From Capronia americana (Eukaryota; Ascomycota; Eurotiomycetes; Chaetothyriales; Herpotrichiellaceae): a DNA stretch of 64,000 bases. The notes below the pieces were generated by a model. It saw only the letters and a program-made list of their open reading frames with translations. It searched no databases and was not told where the DNA came from. The stretch's first letter is position 1. Every line of letters begins with the position of its first letter. Shown one piece after another: positions 54,901-64,000 of the stretch. The stretch is from NCBI GenBank assembly GCA_016110215.1, contig JADWQD010000010.1, positions 372,001 to 436,000 on the forward strand. Direction: 5' to 3'. A program made the position numbers and the translations under genes.

Positions 54901-55073
54901 AACAGAGCCCGAAGATCAAAGAAGGACTAGGCAAAAATCTGCTTGGTCTGGGCCTGGGAATTGGGAGCAGTGCCGGAGCCAAGTCTGTGGAAGAGCAACT
55001 TGACCGCGCCCGCGAGGGGGAGAGGCGAAAGAAAGAGAAGAATCAGGCAAGCTGCATGCCACGTTATGCATGA
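51948..55073 (+). CDS. Large disordered protein with F-box-like and UBA-like segments, uncharacterised
   Basis: Single exon, 1041 aa. Residues 1-340 are Ser/Pro/Arg-rich and mostly disordered. Residues of about 345-385 (ERVIYRIMCSVHTAQDLQATAMVSKGFYRTFQRNE) look like an F-box-type helix bundle. A helical domain continues to about residue 640 (ALKAFIVAHCSASCKPS..., WRIWTFCSLFGNTVG, EMWQCLQVLVSGFHG). Residues of about 797-840 (DKAMNLLVRELGFAETRARKALAMCDTGSGIDLQKAIDLL) resemble a UBA domain. The C-terminus is basic and low-complexity. F-box plus UBA would suggest a ubiquitin-related adaptor (inference). I know no named orthologue. Confidence 0.8.
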   Translation: MTSVLRLGSKDRSSFLFFKRQNNASDVPSDSLAHRLPDISPLDTRSFAGLFDEFMSNENHDLSRAQQTRQTATAPRLASAARPAVSTQALLPPARALDTKVDYLKVSITRNDSTASSCYSQPSYRDSDFSPLVTRQSSSSSYTLEPSPSLSRTTTRTPKPLTIPSRSAQNLSTHLTESPISAQASPARANSSLIRVVSVPPNLDKPLPPGPRGDARKPSASVPDLLLRLPPAELPSELPTPLVSYIPSPVQRTASQPVKMASTRRASDGEAALETATWSSRSIREARLGKAVANGHHRNRSASDTEVPQNGRPWNEKSRRHTVDMQQLASTVPSSSRSAQATRKRNNRPITAATAERVIYRIMCSVHTAQDLQATAMVSKGFYRTFQRNESKLVSHLMFKSSRAAWELRRSTLALRGSNDFLLKDYRRDCRTLDALKAFIVAHCSASCKPSTLIGLLGQDDVRAVQINNALWRIWTFCSLFGNTVGQSGPAQTEIDWLNGSRAPSNKHLGAGFAIGNGKGLTIGELEDMNEMWQCLQVLVSGFHGREQEAKRYGVFDNWHLRETTTDSQHLHEWTSYLLALGPQTVLTLLGCSFDQAKMLGLTSWPLPPAGQSRSSFLTAAIAQVYQERILEDATRRAAQMSFRQLPPARAPSHRPTRSLDEKQLAPMAATRADKLQAQSLRIDTSGQRRRPVSTIATNPTANVKQGAQPDCDASSTGMEIRPDCDPAWRTSQAPSTLPTSPTVDPTVYYSLSMTATASAKLGATLFPMDYASPAPRVPFPVPERTPAPVSEVVDPVDKAMNLLVRELGFAETRARKALAMCDTGSGIDLQKAIDLLTVDSKDLKHRHALPVELPTPGSLASPAKQQRLQPPKAYCDGYCKRSSTLSHSRNQSTGTVGTATDISVSPISMYNDAEWTDTISPLVGTSLSASRKGTLNRASSKAKAWKVLGLDSSPKRKNSVLRIDEYQAKVERRKSMRAAASGDQQSPKIKEGLGKNLLGLGLGIGSSAGAKSVEEQLDRAREGERRKKEKNQASCMPRYA

Positions 55074-56742
55074 GTTGGTCCCGTTCGCGCGTATACCCTA
55101 TCATGAACAGTTGCACGAACATTGCGCTACTGGAACTCGACGACACTTCTTTGACAGCTGCATGTTTGGTTTGGGATCATGCTAAGTGCAGCATTCGCAT
55201 GTCCAGCTTTCATTCCCTCGGCACGGACAATCCAGCATTATTCAACGCGTGGATCCAAACCACGAAGACACTCCTTTGTACAATATAACGCGAACATATG
55301 GGATCATAACGGAAGCAGGAAATCGGGACTCAGGAAACAGGAAAGGCAGCACGATAGAAACGAGGAAGAAACGATACCCACTTGCAGGACGAACATGCAA
55401 CAATTGACGACCACAACACACGCACGCACATACGAGATACCCTCGACTTGACTTGGCAGCACAGGCCCAGCAGCCGTGTAGGCCCCAAACATGGGCGCCA
55501 CACGACTGCATGATATTTTTCTTCTCCACGAAGCCGTCTTGCATACATAGTATGGATGGTATCGAGTACACCAGCCACTCCTTTTTGCATGGCGGATTTT
55601 TGCAAAGCCTTTCTTCTCCCCATACGGAGCATCAGCGGCATGACTTTCGTCGGCATTTACCCCATGGCCAGTACAGTCATTCCAGGGGGCGTTTGATTTA
55701 CTGGCACGCATATACATACTCATATATATGCTTGAATCTAGATATTTTCTTGACCAATGAACCAGACATTGTCTTCTGACAGTCCGCGTCATCTCTATCA
55801 ACCTGAGGTTCTTGTTCAAGTGCGAAATGCGTGCCAGTGGACGTTATACCATGAACCACGTGCCCTGGCCCGAGCATGGAGCATGGATATGACTATTTCG
55901 TCAGTACGAGCTATGAAAGATTCGATGCGAGATGTCTGGCAGAACGGAATCTGGGCACAATGTTAATGAATTATTAAGGCGAATCGTGGATTCAATTCCG
56001 CCGACGTTGATGGCCGCGATCTCTCTAGCCCACGACGAAGTCCTCGTATTGCCTTGGTGTCAACTATGCAGTACATGCCCGTAGTGTGCCGAGCGTGCCT
56101 TCATTTTCTCCCTCTTCTTTCGCTTCCTCCTGCTCCTTGCCATCCTTCCCCTTGATCCACGTCCTTTTATCATGCAAGCTACCGCGGTGTCTCGCCATCA
56201 CAGAACGTAGAACGCGATGGGTGCGAGGGAGGGAGAGTGAAAGCGGGATCGCCTTCGCCTTTGCGTTACCCTGGCCTGTCCTGTCCTTGGCGGTCCTCGT
56301 GCGCGTGCAGAGGAGATGGGTATAGAGAATTCGTGCTTCAGAGCGGGCGAGTTCGAACTCGCTGCTTCTCCTCCTTCTTCGCCTCGATCAATCTAGCCCA
56401 CTTTACCCTGGCCCGGGCTTGTGCGGCGATTTTTCTGTTTAGCTCTGGACGCTGTGGTCGAGCTCGGCGGACGAGATTCAAACCAGCTCCGCACACTGAC
56501 TATGGAGGACACTGGTGCTGTACATTCAATGTCGTGGAAGGTCTTTCAAGCCTTCGTTACGTGTGCTCCTGTTCTGTTCAGTCTGGGCATGGAGCCAGTC
56601 GAGAAATACACCGACAGGCTCGTTGTTCTTGGCGCAGCGCTCGTGCGATCTCCTGCCGCGTTACAGTATGCCTTGGGCGTCTTTCATGGCAGGTTAATAC
56701 CCTCAGCTCAGCTCTTGTTTCCCCTGACGTGCCTTCGTCTTT
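55074..56742. other. Intergenic between convergent genes, no gene seen
   Basis: Long frames overlap on both strands (for example 55304-55819 minus, 56237-57049 plus), but the latter is antisense to the Mpv17-type gene and none shows family features. A 16-bp perfect palindrome lies at 56347-56362. Confidence 0.5.
56347..56362. repeat. Perfect 16-bp palindrome
   Basis: GCGAGTTCGAACTCGC is identical to its own reverse complement. Non-coding. It has a TTCGAA centre like a tRNA T-loop, but no tRNA body surrounds it. Confidence 0.8.
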
Positions 56743-57366
56743 TCAATCCACGGCCGCAAACATGCTCAGATATATTCCCCAGAAGAGGCCGACAATAGCG
56801 CCCACGATGACCCTCCTGTTCACGGGCACCAAGGTGAAATTCATAATCGCAACAAATGGCCATACTTTCCAGCTGCTGACCATGAGTGGGAGAACGTCCC
56901 TTTCCACCTCCCTTTGCACGGCCCTCGCTGGCTTTCCTTTGAACGCGGCCATGGCAGCGACGAATGCGAGCGTATTCGCAAATGCTCCGAGCGTTTGGTC
57001 GAAGAGGAGCTTGCGCAACGTGTTGGGTATGTCCAGCCGTTTCTCGTAGATTGTGTCCGTTGACGAAGAGGGCGCGAGCGTCTGGCCTGGGAATTTGTAC
57101 TCGAGGTATTCTTGCCAGAGAATGTTGGGAGGGCAGGATATCAAAGTGAAGACGACGAATTGTGCTAAAGGTACGAATCTGATGGAGAAGGGTGTCTGTT
57201 TAGGAAGGACGGAGTTAGTTTTCCATGAAAGGACGGAGGCCAGCTTGGGGAATGAAGGGGCGCCGCTCACCTCTTCTCGGTATGCCTTGATCGCTTGAGC
57301 GGCCAAGTTGGAGATAGCAGAGAGCACAGCGGCTTCGAGAGTCGTGGTTATCATGGGTGATACCAT
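56743..57366 (-). CDS. Mpv17/PMP22 family membrane protein
   Basis: Model: exon 1 57366-57271, intron 57270-57196 (75 nt, GTGAGC...AACAG with CTAAC branch), exon 2 57195-56743; 182 aa. Without splicing the frame stays open and would give 207 aa. Family features are MVSPMITTTLEAAVLSAISNL at the N-terminus, PPNILWQEYLE, a DQTLGAF-type motif and the C-terminal signature WKVWPFVAIMNFTLVPVNRRV (read in parts), followed by a last hydrophobic helix. Members are four-helix channel-like proteins of the inner mitochondrial or peroxisomal membrane. The gene is divergent from hapE across 1.4 kb. Confidence 0.88.
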   Translation of the reverse strand: MVSPMITTTLEAAVLSAISNLAAQAIKAYREEVSGAPSFPKLASVLSWKTNSVLPKQTPFSIRFVPLAQFVVFTLISCPPNILWQEYLEYKFPGQTLAPSSSTDTIYEKRLDIPNTLRKLLFDQTLGAFANTLAFVAAMAAFKGKPARAVQREVERDVLPLMVSSWKVWPFVAIMNFTLVPVNRRVIVGAIVGLFWGIYLSMFAAVD

Positions 57367-58795
57367 GGTGAAGGCCCAGGTGAGGCCGTTGCCGTTGGAA
57401 TTAGTGGTCGCAAAAGAATGGAAACAAAAACACCTCTATGTACAAGAACGAAAAGAACGAGCAAACCGCTATCGTCAAAGGTCGTCAAGTGCTGATCGAC
57501 AGCAAATGCACAACTCGACGCTTGTAACGGAGATCAACTGAATCTCATCTCCGCTTCACGTCGCGCTCATTCGAGGTGCGTAGGTGGCTTGAATTACGGC
57601 ACGTGATTTTGGTGTGGCTGGGCCCTTTTTGGGGGGGGGGGGGCTGGAGCGGGCTGGCAATTAGGCTCTCGAGGCTTTCGCAACCCCCGGCGGTGGCTTT
57701 TGGTTCCCACGGGCTTGACAGCGCATCAATCATGGCGGCCCAACGTGAGGCTGATCCGTCCATGTTTGGCGGGCCCGATATCCTTGCAGCAGTACGTGAC
57801 TGAAGCCGTCCTGAATGTCGCGGAAGCTTGACATCAAGCGAAGAGGAACCGAGTTGATCATCAGGCACAAAGAGAAGGATTTGCAGGAGATGTGGTGTGG
57901 GAAACGCAGCCTTACCGGCGTCCAACAGCTTGGATTTGTTCCCTGATTTGAACCACCAGAGACGTGGAAGTGGTGCTGGCGAATCCACTGTCTCGCGTGC
58001 CTGGCCGGAGCTCGCGCCATGGTCATCATGTGGACGGCTGGAGCGCAGGCTAGACAAATAGAAAGCAGTGTTGATGAGTACGTATTGGACGTTGGCAGAG
58101 GCAAACAAACGCTTTGTTGTCACTGGCCGCCTCGAGGCCGAAGGAACGGCCATCAGTTGCGAGTCCGATTGGTTGTCCATTGTTGACATGAGCTCTTTCG
58201 AAAGAAGTGCATCGAGATTGCAATCCCATCACCCGAGGAAACAAGACACTTGCGCAAAAAAATGCGATGAATGTTCAGGTAGCGCAACGGTGGCTCTGCA
58301 GCTCGGAATCGAGCTGTCACTGGCACAGGCTCTGGCAATGCACGGACCGGTCGAACTAGGCGAGCTGAAAGCGTGAACGACCCCCGCAGAATGACTGACT
58401 TTGACTGCAACCCACGCCCACGCTTCTCTACGTACTGCTTCATCAACCCTACTTCACTCACCGACTCTCCCTCCATCATCACAACCGCAGCCTGCTTTCC
58501 CAGCTTTTCAAGCTTTCTGTCGTATCTTGCCCACTGCGCTAGCCTGACCGCCCTCTTGCCATCGACGCTCTGCCGCATCCCCGACGGCGCACAACTGAGT
58601 GAGAGCGCAGGTTGGAAGAACGCGACAACTACAGCAACCTTCGCAGTTTTTCAAAGCTCCCCTCACGTCGGCGCATCTTCACCAACAGTCTCCTCTCACA
58701 GCGATCGAGTCTGAGCTTGTTTCTCGTCCGCCGACCTCTACCCTGCTCTACCCAGCAGCCTGTCGCGGCCGCATTGGTTGCCGGCCTCAGCCATC
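57367..58795. other. Divergent region between Mpv17-type gene and hapE
   Basis: It contains a 214-codon minus-strand frame (57545-58189) and overlapping plus frames, none with a recognisable domain. Other contents are a G13 tract (57631-57643), a pyrimidine-rich stretch (58430-58560) and an ATTGG (reverse CCAAT) at 58773-58777, 19 bp before the hapE ATG. Confidence 0.45.
57631..57643. repeat. Homopolymer G13 tract
   Basis: Thirteen consecutive G preceded by five T. The length of such a tract is prone to sequencing error, so frames across it are unreliable. Confidence 0.85.
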
Positions 58796-59937
58796 ATGGA
58801 CCAGCAACAGAAAACAGCTCCCCCAGTGTACGACCTGTCTCAAGGTGGTCATTATGGAGCAAGCGCAGCCGTGAGTAATACAATCTCTCTACCCTGAGAT
58901 GGATATCGGACCCGGAGTCCAGAAGAGGAGGGTGATAGAGCACAGAACCATTTGCACTGCTTTGGATCCATCGCATATACTTCGTGCAAACAAGTGTCGC
59001 TGACAGTGGAACATAGCTTTCTGCTCAAGGTTACGTGCCTCATACGGAACTGTATTCGGGATTATGGTCGAACGTGAGTCCTCGGGAATATTGTTCTTGC
59101 GCTCATTACTTACCCTAGCTGCAGATCAACCAAGGCCTGACGGGGCCATCACGAGAAATCCTGGCAACATATTGGCAGCAAACCATCAACCATCTCGAAA
59201 CCGATACTCATGACTTCAAAATCCATCAGCTTCCTCTCGCCCGCATCAAGAAGGTGATGAAGGCCGATCCAGAAGTCAAGATGATCTCGGCTGAGGCGCC
59301 CATCCTCTTCGCGAAAGGCTGCGATATTTTCATCACAGAACTCACCATGCGCGCTTGGATCCACGCCGAGGACAACAAGCGAAGGACCTTGCAACGCAGC
59401 GACATTGCCGCGGCCCTTGCCAAGAGCGACATGTTCGACTTCCTCATCGATATTGTCCCTAGGGAAGACAGTACTGGCCACGGAAGCTCATCGAAACGAC
59501 CAAATACCAGTGGCCAGGCCGCTGCTGCCCAAGTCCAGCAACAGCAACCTCAACCCCAGATGCCTCCTCCTGACTATGGCTTGCAGCCAGGCACAATGGG
59601 GCCTCCCGACGCCCAGTACGGAAGGCCTCAAATGTACCCTGCTCACATAGGCGGCGACGCACAGCATGATCCCAACCAGGGCTACGGACAACCTCCGCAA
59701 ATGTTTGGCGGCAGCGATATGTATAATCCCTACGCACAAAGTCAATTCGGCAGCACTGGCGCACAGCAGGTAAGTGACCACCAATTTGCCATGAACATGA
59801 CTGGCTGACGGATCCCGTGTTAGATGTACTCGAACCTGCCAGCTCAGAGGCCGCAGAGTCAAGGCTACGGCGGTCCCAGGCCCGGCACTGCAGGAAGAGA
59901 TCAGCAGGTCAATGAGCAGGGCTATGGTCCTGGTTAG
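58796..59937 (+). CDS. hapE: CCAAT-binding complex subunit HapE (NF-YC/Hap5)
   Basis: Model: exons 58796-58870, 59017-59073, 59125-59769 and 59824-59937, 296 aa. The exon 2 acceptor (ACATAG, with CTGAC branch) is chosen because it keeps the frame through ELYSGLWSN to INQGLTGPS. An alternative in-frame acceptor for exon 3 lies 6 nt upstream. The histone-fold domain spans about residues 45-150: YWQQTINHLE, HQLPLARIKKVMKADPEVKM, ISAEAPILFAKGCDIFITEL, TMRAWIHAEDNKRRTLQRSD, IAAALAKSDMFDFLIDIVPR. It forms a heteromer with HapB and HapC and binds CCAAT in the nucleus. With HapX it controls iron and redox genes in fungi. The C-terminal half is Gln/Pro/Gly-rich. After the TAG the same frame stays open to 60228. 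Confidence 0.93.
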
Positions 59938-60950
59938 TGGCCGGGGCCGGCCTTTGCACAAAGGGCCTCCCGCTCCCGGTCGCCGACCCCTGCAACTCCT
60001 CCGCCCAACTTCATGGCTTCTGCTCCCACTTCACTGAAGTTTGATGTGAAAGCACCCATCATTCATCAGCCCAAACCTTTCAGACCGATCATCCCAAGAG
60101 TTCTCGCTCCAGAGCTGTCCAGCTCTCCGAACATGTCCTTGGAGCAAAGTCCCGATACCCCCGGTACATCGCTGGAAGACGCAGAAACGCCAGTTGATCC
60201 CTCATTATCACCGTTACTAAGAGCGTAGTCCCACTACCGATGGAATTGATTTGTATATTGCGATCCCAGAACAAAGAAAGATATCCAAAACAGCAAAGCA
60301 AGGAGTATCATCATGTCAGTCAGTATGTCAGTGGTAGGAGGCGGAGTCGTCAGCACATCATCGTCACGAACGCAATTGCAACAAAATGAAATAGCTTTGG
60401 TTCTATGATACCCTCCGACTTTGGTTTTAAGCTCCTCTGTACCCGCATCCCGTTTGTCACTGTCCTTGAGGGTCTGGCCAATGCGGACAATTTCGGGTGG
60501 AGGCCCCAGTCCTCCTCAATCACCACTTTACCAGTGAATGACCATAGCTCATGCCAGCTTGAGTTCGACGGGAAAGCAGCCCCAAAGCAGCAGACCTAGG
60601 AGAGAATGTTCCTAGACGAGAAGAACGACAGTGGAAGCCACGGGCGCCTTTATTTTATTTTGACCTTTTATGTAGTTGGTGGTTATGTGCGTGCCGGTCA
60701 AGTTTGCCCACTGCCCGCTAGCCCGCTCAGCGACAGTGCAGCTATTATAGAACAAGCCATAGATAATAGAAAGCCATAGCCATAGCCGCGTGAAGCAATC
60801 ATCACGTATATGAGGTTGAACTGAGGGGGTCGGTTCAAATGGCGAGTGACCGATTTTCACTCGAAAATTCAAATTTCAAACCTCAACTCCGTGACAGGAA
60901 GAAAACCGCAAGGTACGTACGGTCCCCGTCGTCGCAACAAGAGGGGAGGC
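59938..60950. other. hapE 3' region with in-frame open stretch; SEC15 3' flank
   Basis: Bases 59938-60228 continue the hapE frame after its TAG for 97 codons, Pro/Ser-rich and coding-like (APELSSSPNMSLEQSPDTPG), ending in a TAG at 60226-60228. The stretch may be 3' UTR, an alternative exon or readthrough. From 60229 to 60950 nothing is recognised. Confidence 0.5.
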
Positions 60951-63441
60951 TCAGCGCCCACTATGCATATATCTATCGCGCAGGGCGCCAAAAGTTGTTC
61001 CCCCGGCTCTTGACCCGGTACTCCCGCTGTGTCCTAGCCCGGGACTCTGCACGCCGTTGCCACCGCCATTCGGTCCGCCGGCACTTGTGGGCGACCGGCC
61101 CATGTCCACGTGGACGACCTTCTCGAGCAGCATCGGTCCCTTGAGCGGATCGACGTTCCTGTACTTCTTGTTGCGGAGGCTGATGTCGTAGAACTCGTCC
61201 GGCTGGTCGGTCCGCATGAGCGCGATGGTCTGGACGAGCTCGTCGAGACTTTCGAGCAGGACGAAGTTGTTGGGCAGCGTCTCGACGTAGGAGCGGAAGT
61301 GCGAGATGTCCATGTCCATCTGGGCGATGGTGGTGGTGGTGATTCGGTCGACGCTGTCCGACAGCGGCAGCGAGAGGATGCTGCTGGCGGTGTGGGAGAT
61401 GGCGTTGAAGAGCATGAGATCCTTCAACGACGATGGCAGGGACAGGAGCACCGAGTTGATGATGTTGGCGAGGTAGCGCGTCAGCGTGAGGATATAGTTT
61501 GAGGGTTCGGTCGGCGGGTCGCGCGAGAGCCAGTCGTATTCGGCCGTTTCGATGAGATCCGAGACCTTGCTATTGACGAGTTCAAAGATGCGGTTTTCCG
61601 CCGTCTTCTGGTGCATGCTGAATTGGCCGGTTGCTTTGAGCGAGATGGACGGCCCCGTGGTGGTGGCGGCAGTTCCGTTGAGCATGCCGGTCGGGGAGGA
61701 GGATCGTGCGCTGGCTAGCAGCGTCTCGAGTTCGTGGCACGCGGTGGTGAAGTGTGAGAGGTTGATGAGGATCTGCACGATTTGGCCCAGGTATTGGGAG
61801 GAGAGCTTGGAGACCAGGCTGGCGCAGACTTTTGTGGTGAGAAGGTCGTCGAGCGAGGTGAGCAGTTGGGAGTCGATCTTCTGAGACAGTGGGGAGGGCG
61901 CGTTGTCCTCCTGCGCGGAGAAGAAGTAGAACTGGTTGAGGAAGTTGCGGATGTCGATGCAGCAGAGCGGATACATTTGTGAGAAGGGGAAAACGGTGGG
62001 GAAGGTCATTTCGTGAGCTGGCCGATCTGGCGTGTACCAGGAGACATTGACGACTTTTTCGAACTCTTCGGCGTTTTGGATCGGCATGGGCATGTAGTCA
62101 TCTGTGCTGACGATCTCGATGAAGTCCTCGCTGAACCGTTGCTTGAGGAGCTCGGCATACTTGTCGAATAAGACGAGGACGAAGTTGGACATGGCTGCGG
62201 TGTTGAAGTTGAACTTGTTCATCGTTTGTATGAAGAGAGATATGAGGTTCTTGATCTTCAAGAGGTGCTCTGCGTTGTCGACGGCCGACAGCGCTCTGGA
62301 CATGAGGGAGATGGCGGTCTGGCATAGCGAATCCCAGAGTTCTTCCACGTCGGTGGTGGAGCGGAGATCGGGCACCTTTTTCATCGTGGCGCGCTCCATG
62401 ATGGCAAAGCCGGTGATATCTTCGAGGAGGGTGTGCAGGTCTCCCATCTCTTCATCAACAAGGGAGATGGAGTTTTGGAGCAGGAGGTCGCGTTGTGCTC
62501 GACGACTGGCAGCATAGTCCGTCTTGAACTTCTCCATCTGCCCGAGCGACCGGTAGATGTGTAGTGCCTCAAACAGAGGCGTAAAGTCAACCTCGAGATC
62601 CTCGCTCTTCAAGAGGTCGAATTCTTCATGTTCGTCGGCCACCAGCTCAATCGCCGAGTTCAGCTTGAAGTTGGCCAGGTACGGGTTCTTCTCGGATCTC
62701 TCCTTGAGTCGCTGCTTCCGCAGATCCGTATGGTAGAAAGAGAGCTCTCCCAGGTACTGAGACATTTCGCGAACCCGGAAGAGCCAGGTGTTCAAATCGG
62801 CCATGACTGCTTCAGCAATCGACTTCTGGGTTGCCGGTACAGACTTCTGGATGAGTTCGCTTAACTGATACTGGGTCACGCTTTGTAGATGTACACTTTG
62901 CAGCTCATCCAGCGCTCGTAGGGCCGCATAGTGCTTCTTCTGATCGCGAAGCTCTTGAACTTGGTTCGCAAGCCGGAGGACTTCCAGACAGTCCTGCAGA
63001 GCGTGCCGGGCGTCTTCAATGTTCTGGCGGACGCCCCGGGACTCGACTAATGCTTTCTTCTGGTCTACGAGCCGTTCAGTACTAGCCTGGATCGACTGGT
63101 TCAATTCAAGGATCTCGTTCGTAAGCGTCACCGTCCCCTCGCGGATCCGGAGCAGCTGGTTGACGGACTTCACGAATTCCTGATGGTTGGTGTTGCATTC
63201 TCGTTCGATCTCGGTCTCGCGCTCACCGGCAAGGTTTGATAGCTGGTTCAGCAGATGGGCCGTCTTATTGCCAAAGCTGTAGTCTTTGATGTAAGGAATC
63301 AGCTGGTCCAAGGTATCTGCTTCGGACGACGAAGTGACGATCTTGATCCGCAGTCAGCTTACGATCGGGTCACACGGAAGGGCTATATACCTGCTGAAGG
63401 ACATTGTTCATGTCGTTTCTATATGGCGCTATCGAAGGCAT
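60951..63441 (-). CDS. SEC15: Exocyst complex component Sec15
   Basis: Model: exon 1 63441-63391 (MPSIAPYRNDMNNVLQQ), intron 63390-63342 (49 nt, GTATAT...CAAG with GCTGAC branch), exon 2 63341-60951; 813 aa. The junction reads LQQ-IVTSSSEADTLDQLIPYIK, matching the family N-terminus. Coiled-coil segments follow (ERECNTNHQEFVKSVNQLL, ILELNQSIQASTERLVDQKKALVES read in parts). The C-terminal Sec15 domain includes PFSQMYPLCCIDIRNFLNQFYFF and VSKLSSQYLGQIVQILINL. The protein ends in a Gly/Ser-rich tail. Sec15 is an effector of the Rab Sec4 and tethers secretory vesicles at the plasma membrane. It appears complete. Confidence 0.96.
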
Positions 63442-64000
63442 GGTTGGGACGTATTTGATTTCTCGAGAAGGAGTTGTAGACAGCGATTAAGCCCGGCCTC
63501 GTCCAGACGATCTTGAGCGACTCGGATTCAGGGTGGCGCTCTTTTCACATATGCCAATGGAGAGTAGCGGCTCAGACAAAGACGATGCACTCAGTCTTGA
63601 AGAAGATATTGTTGCGCTAAGTTTTTTCATCACTCTGGTGTAGAATGGGTATTCTTGTGACAGTTCAAGGGGACAATGAGAGAACAGAAGCCATGCCATC
63701 CAGGCGAGGTTCACAGAACCCGCTAACGCTATGTGGTTAGCGCTTTCTTGGGTCAGGCGCTAGCGGTAGCGTTGTCGATCTCTCACAAACACCTCGCAAC
63801 CTCACTACCTCACATCTCTTTCAAGGTACTCTTCTCCCCATATCAATCATCATCTTTCTCAAGAAGTCAGAGCCCTGACAGCTTCGTGTTCTTTCAGTCC
63901 TATGGTAGCACACAGTTCAGTGTGGTTTGTACAGCACAGCAAGCAATCCCAGGATCAGAAGTCTGCAGACAGTGCATGTGGTGGACAGAAAGTGGCCGAT
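63442..64000. other. SEC15 upstream region to window end
   Basis: No gene recognised. A 7-bp perfect inverted repeat (CGCTAAC at 63721-63727, GTTAGCG at 63736-63742) and nearby GCTAGCGGTAGCG lie in the presumed SEC15 promoter. Confidence 0.45.

Noticed and set aside
56347..56362. TTCGAA palindrome as a tRNA T-arm
   Set aside because: Loop is six, not seven, bases and no tRNA body surrounds it.
57545..58189. 214-codon minus-strand frame
   Set aside because: No recognisable domain, crosses a G13 tract, overlaps frames on the other strand and lies in the hapE/Mpv17 divergent region.

Overview
The window is nuclear DNA of a filamentous ascomycete (Pezizomycotina). The basis is many short GT-AG introns (mostly 49-150 nt, several with CTAAC/CTGAC-type branch sites), a fungal Zn(II)2Cys6 regulator, fungal-type MFS transporters, a DUF6536-type membrane protein and a CCAAT-factor HapE subunit. 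I cannot fix the class or species from sequence alone. No rRNA, tRNA, CRISPR or intact transposon was seen.

Layout. (a) 1-1982: 3' part of a DEAH/RHA-type RNA helicase, followed by 1.3 kb of low-complexity non-coding DNA. (b) About 3.3-28.7 kb: a metabolic block of 12 genes: an SDR, a membrane protein of unknown function, a Zn2Cys6 transcription factor, an alpha/beta-hydrolase, homogentisate 1,2-dioxygenase, a DHA2/TRI12-like MFS pump, two divergently transcribed SDRs, an FAD monooxygenase with an N-terminal NTF2-like extension, a small EthD-type protein, an NmrA-like protein, a flavin-reductase-like (FMN split-barrel) protein and an allantoate-permease-type MFS transporter. (c) 29.7-64 kb: mostly conserved cell-biology genes: a mitochondrial RF-1-domain (GGQ) protein, a degenerate SGNH-hydrolase-like membrane-anchored protein, Gyp7-like TBC RabGAP, tuberin (Tsc2), Cse1 exportin, a DUF6536 membrane protein, Fcf2, a large disordered F-box-like/UBA-like protein, an Mpv17/PMP22 protein, HapE (CCAAT-binding subunit) and exocyst Sec15.

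How they may work together. Block (b) has its own regulator, two transporters, several oxidoreductases, a hydrolase and a ring-cleaving dioxygenase. The simplest inference is an aromatic or polyketide-derived phenol catabolic or detoxification locus. In it, oxygenation (FAD monooxygenase, perhaps Baeyer-Villiger type), ester hydrolysis and dehydrogenation would feed a hydroquinone-type acid to HGD. The usual partners of HGD (fumarylacetoacetase, maleylacetoacetate isomerase) are absent from the window, so this is not the standard tyrosine-degradation cluster. The pathway and substrate are inferred, not shown. The housekeeping genes on the right have no evident link to it.

Exon structures were built by hand from GT-AG sites, reading frame continuity and family conservation. 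Each multi-exon model given here sums to a whole number of codons.
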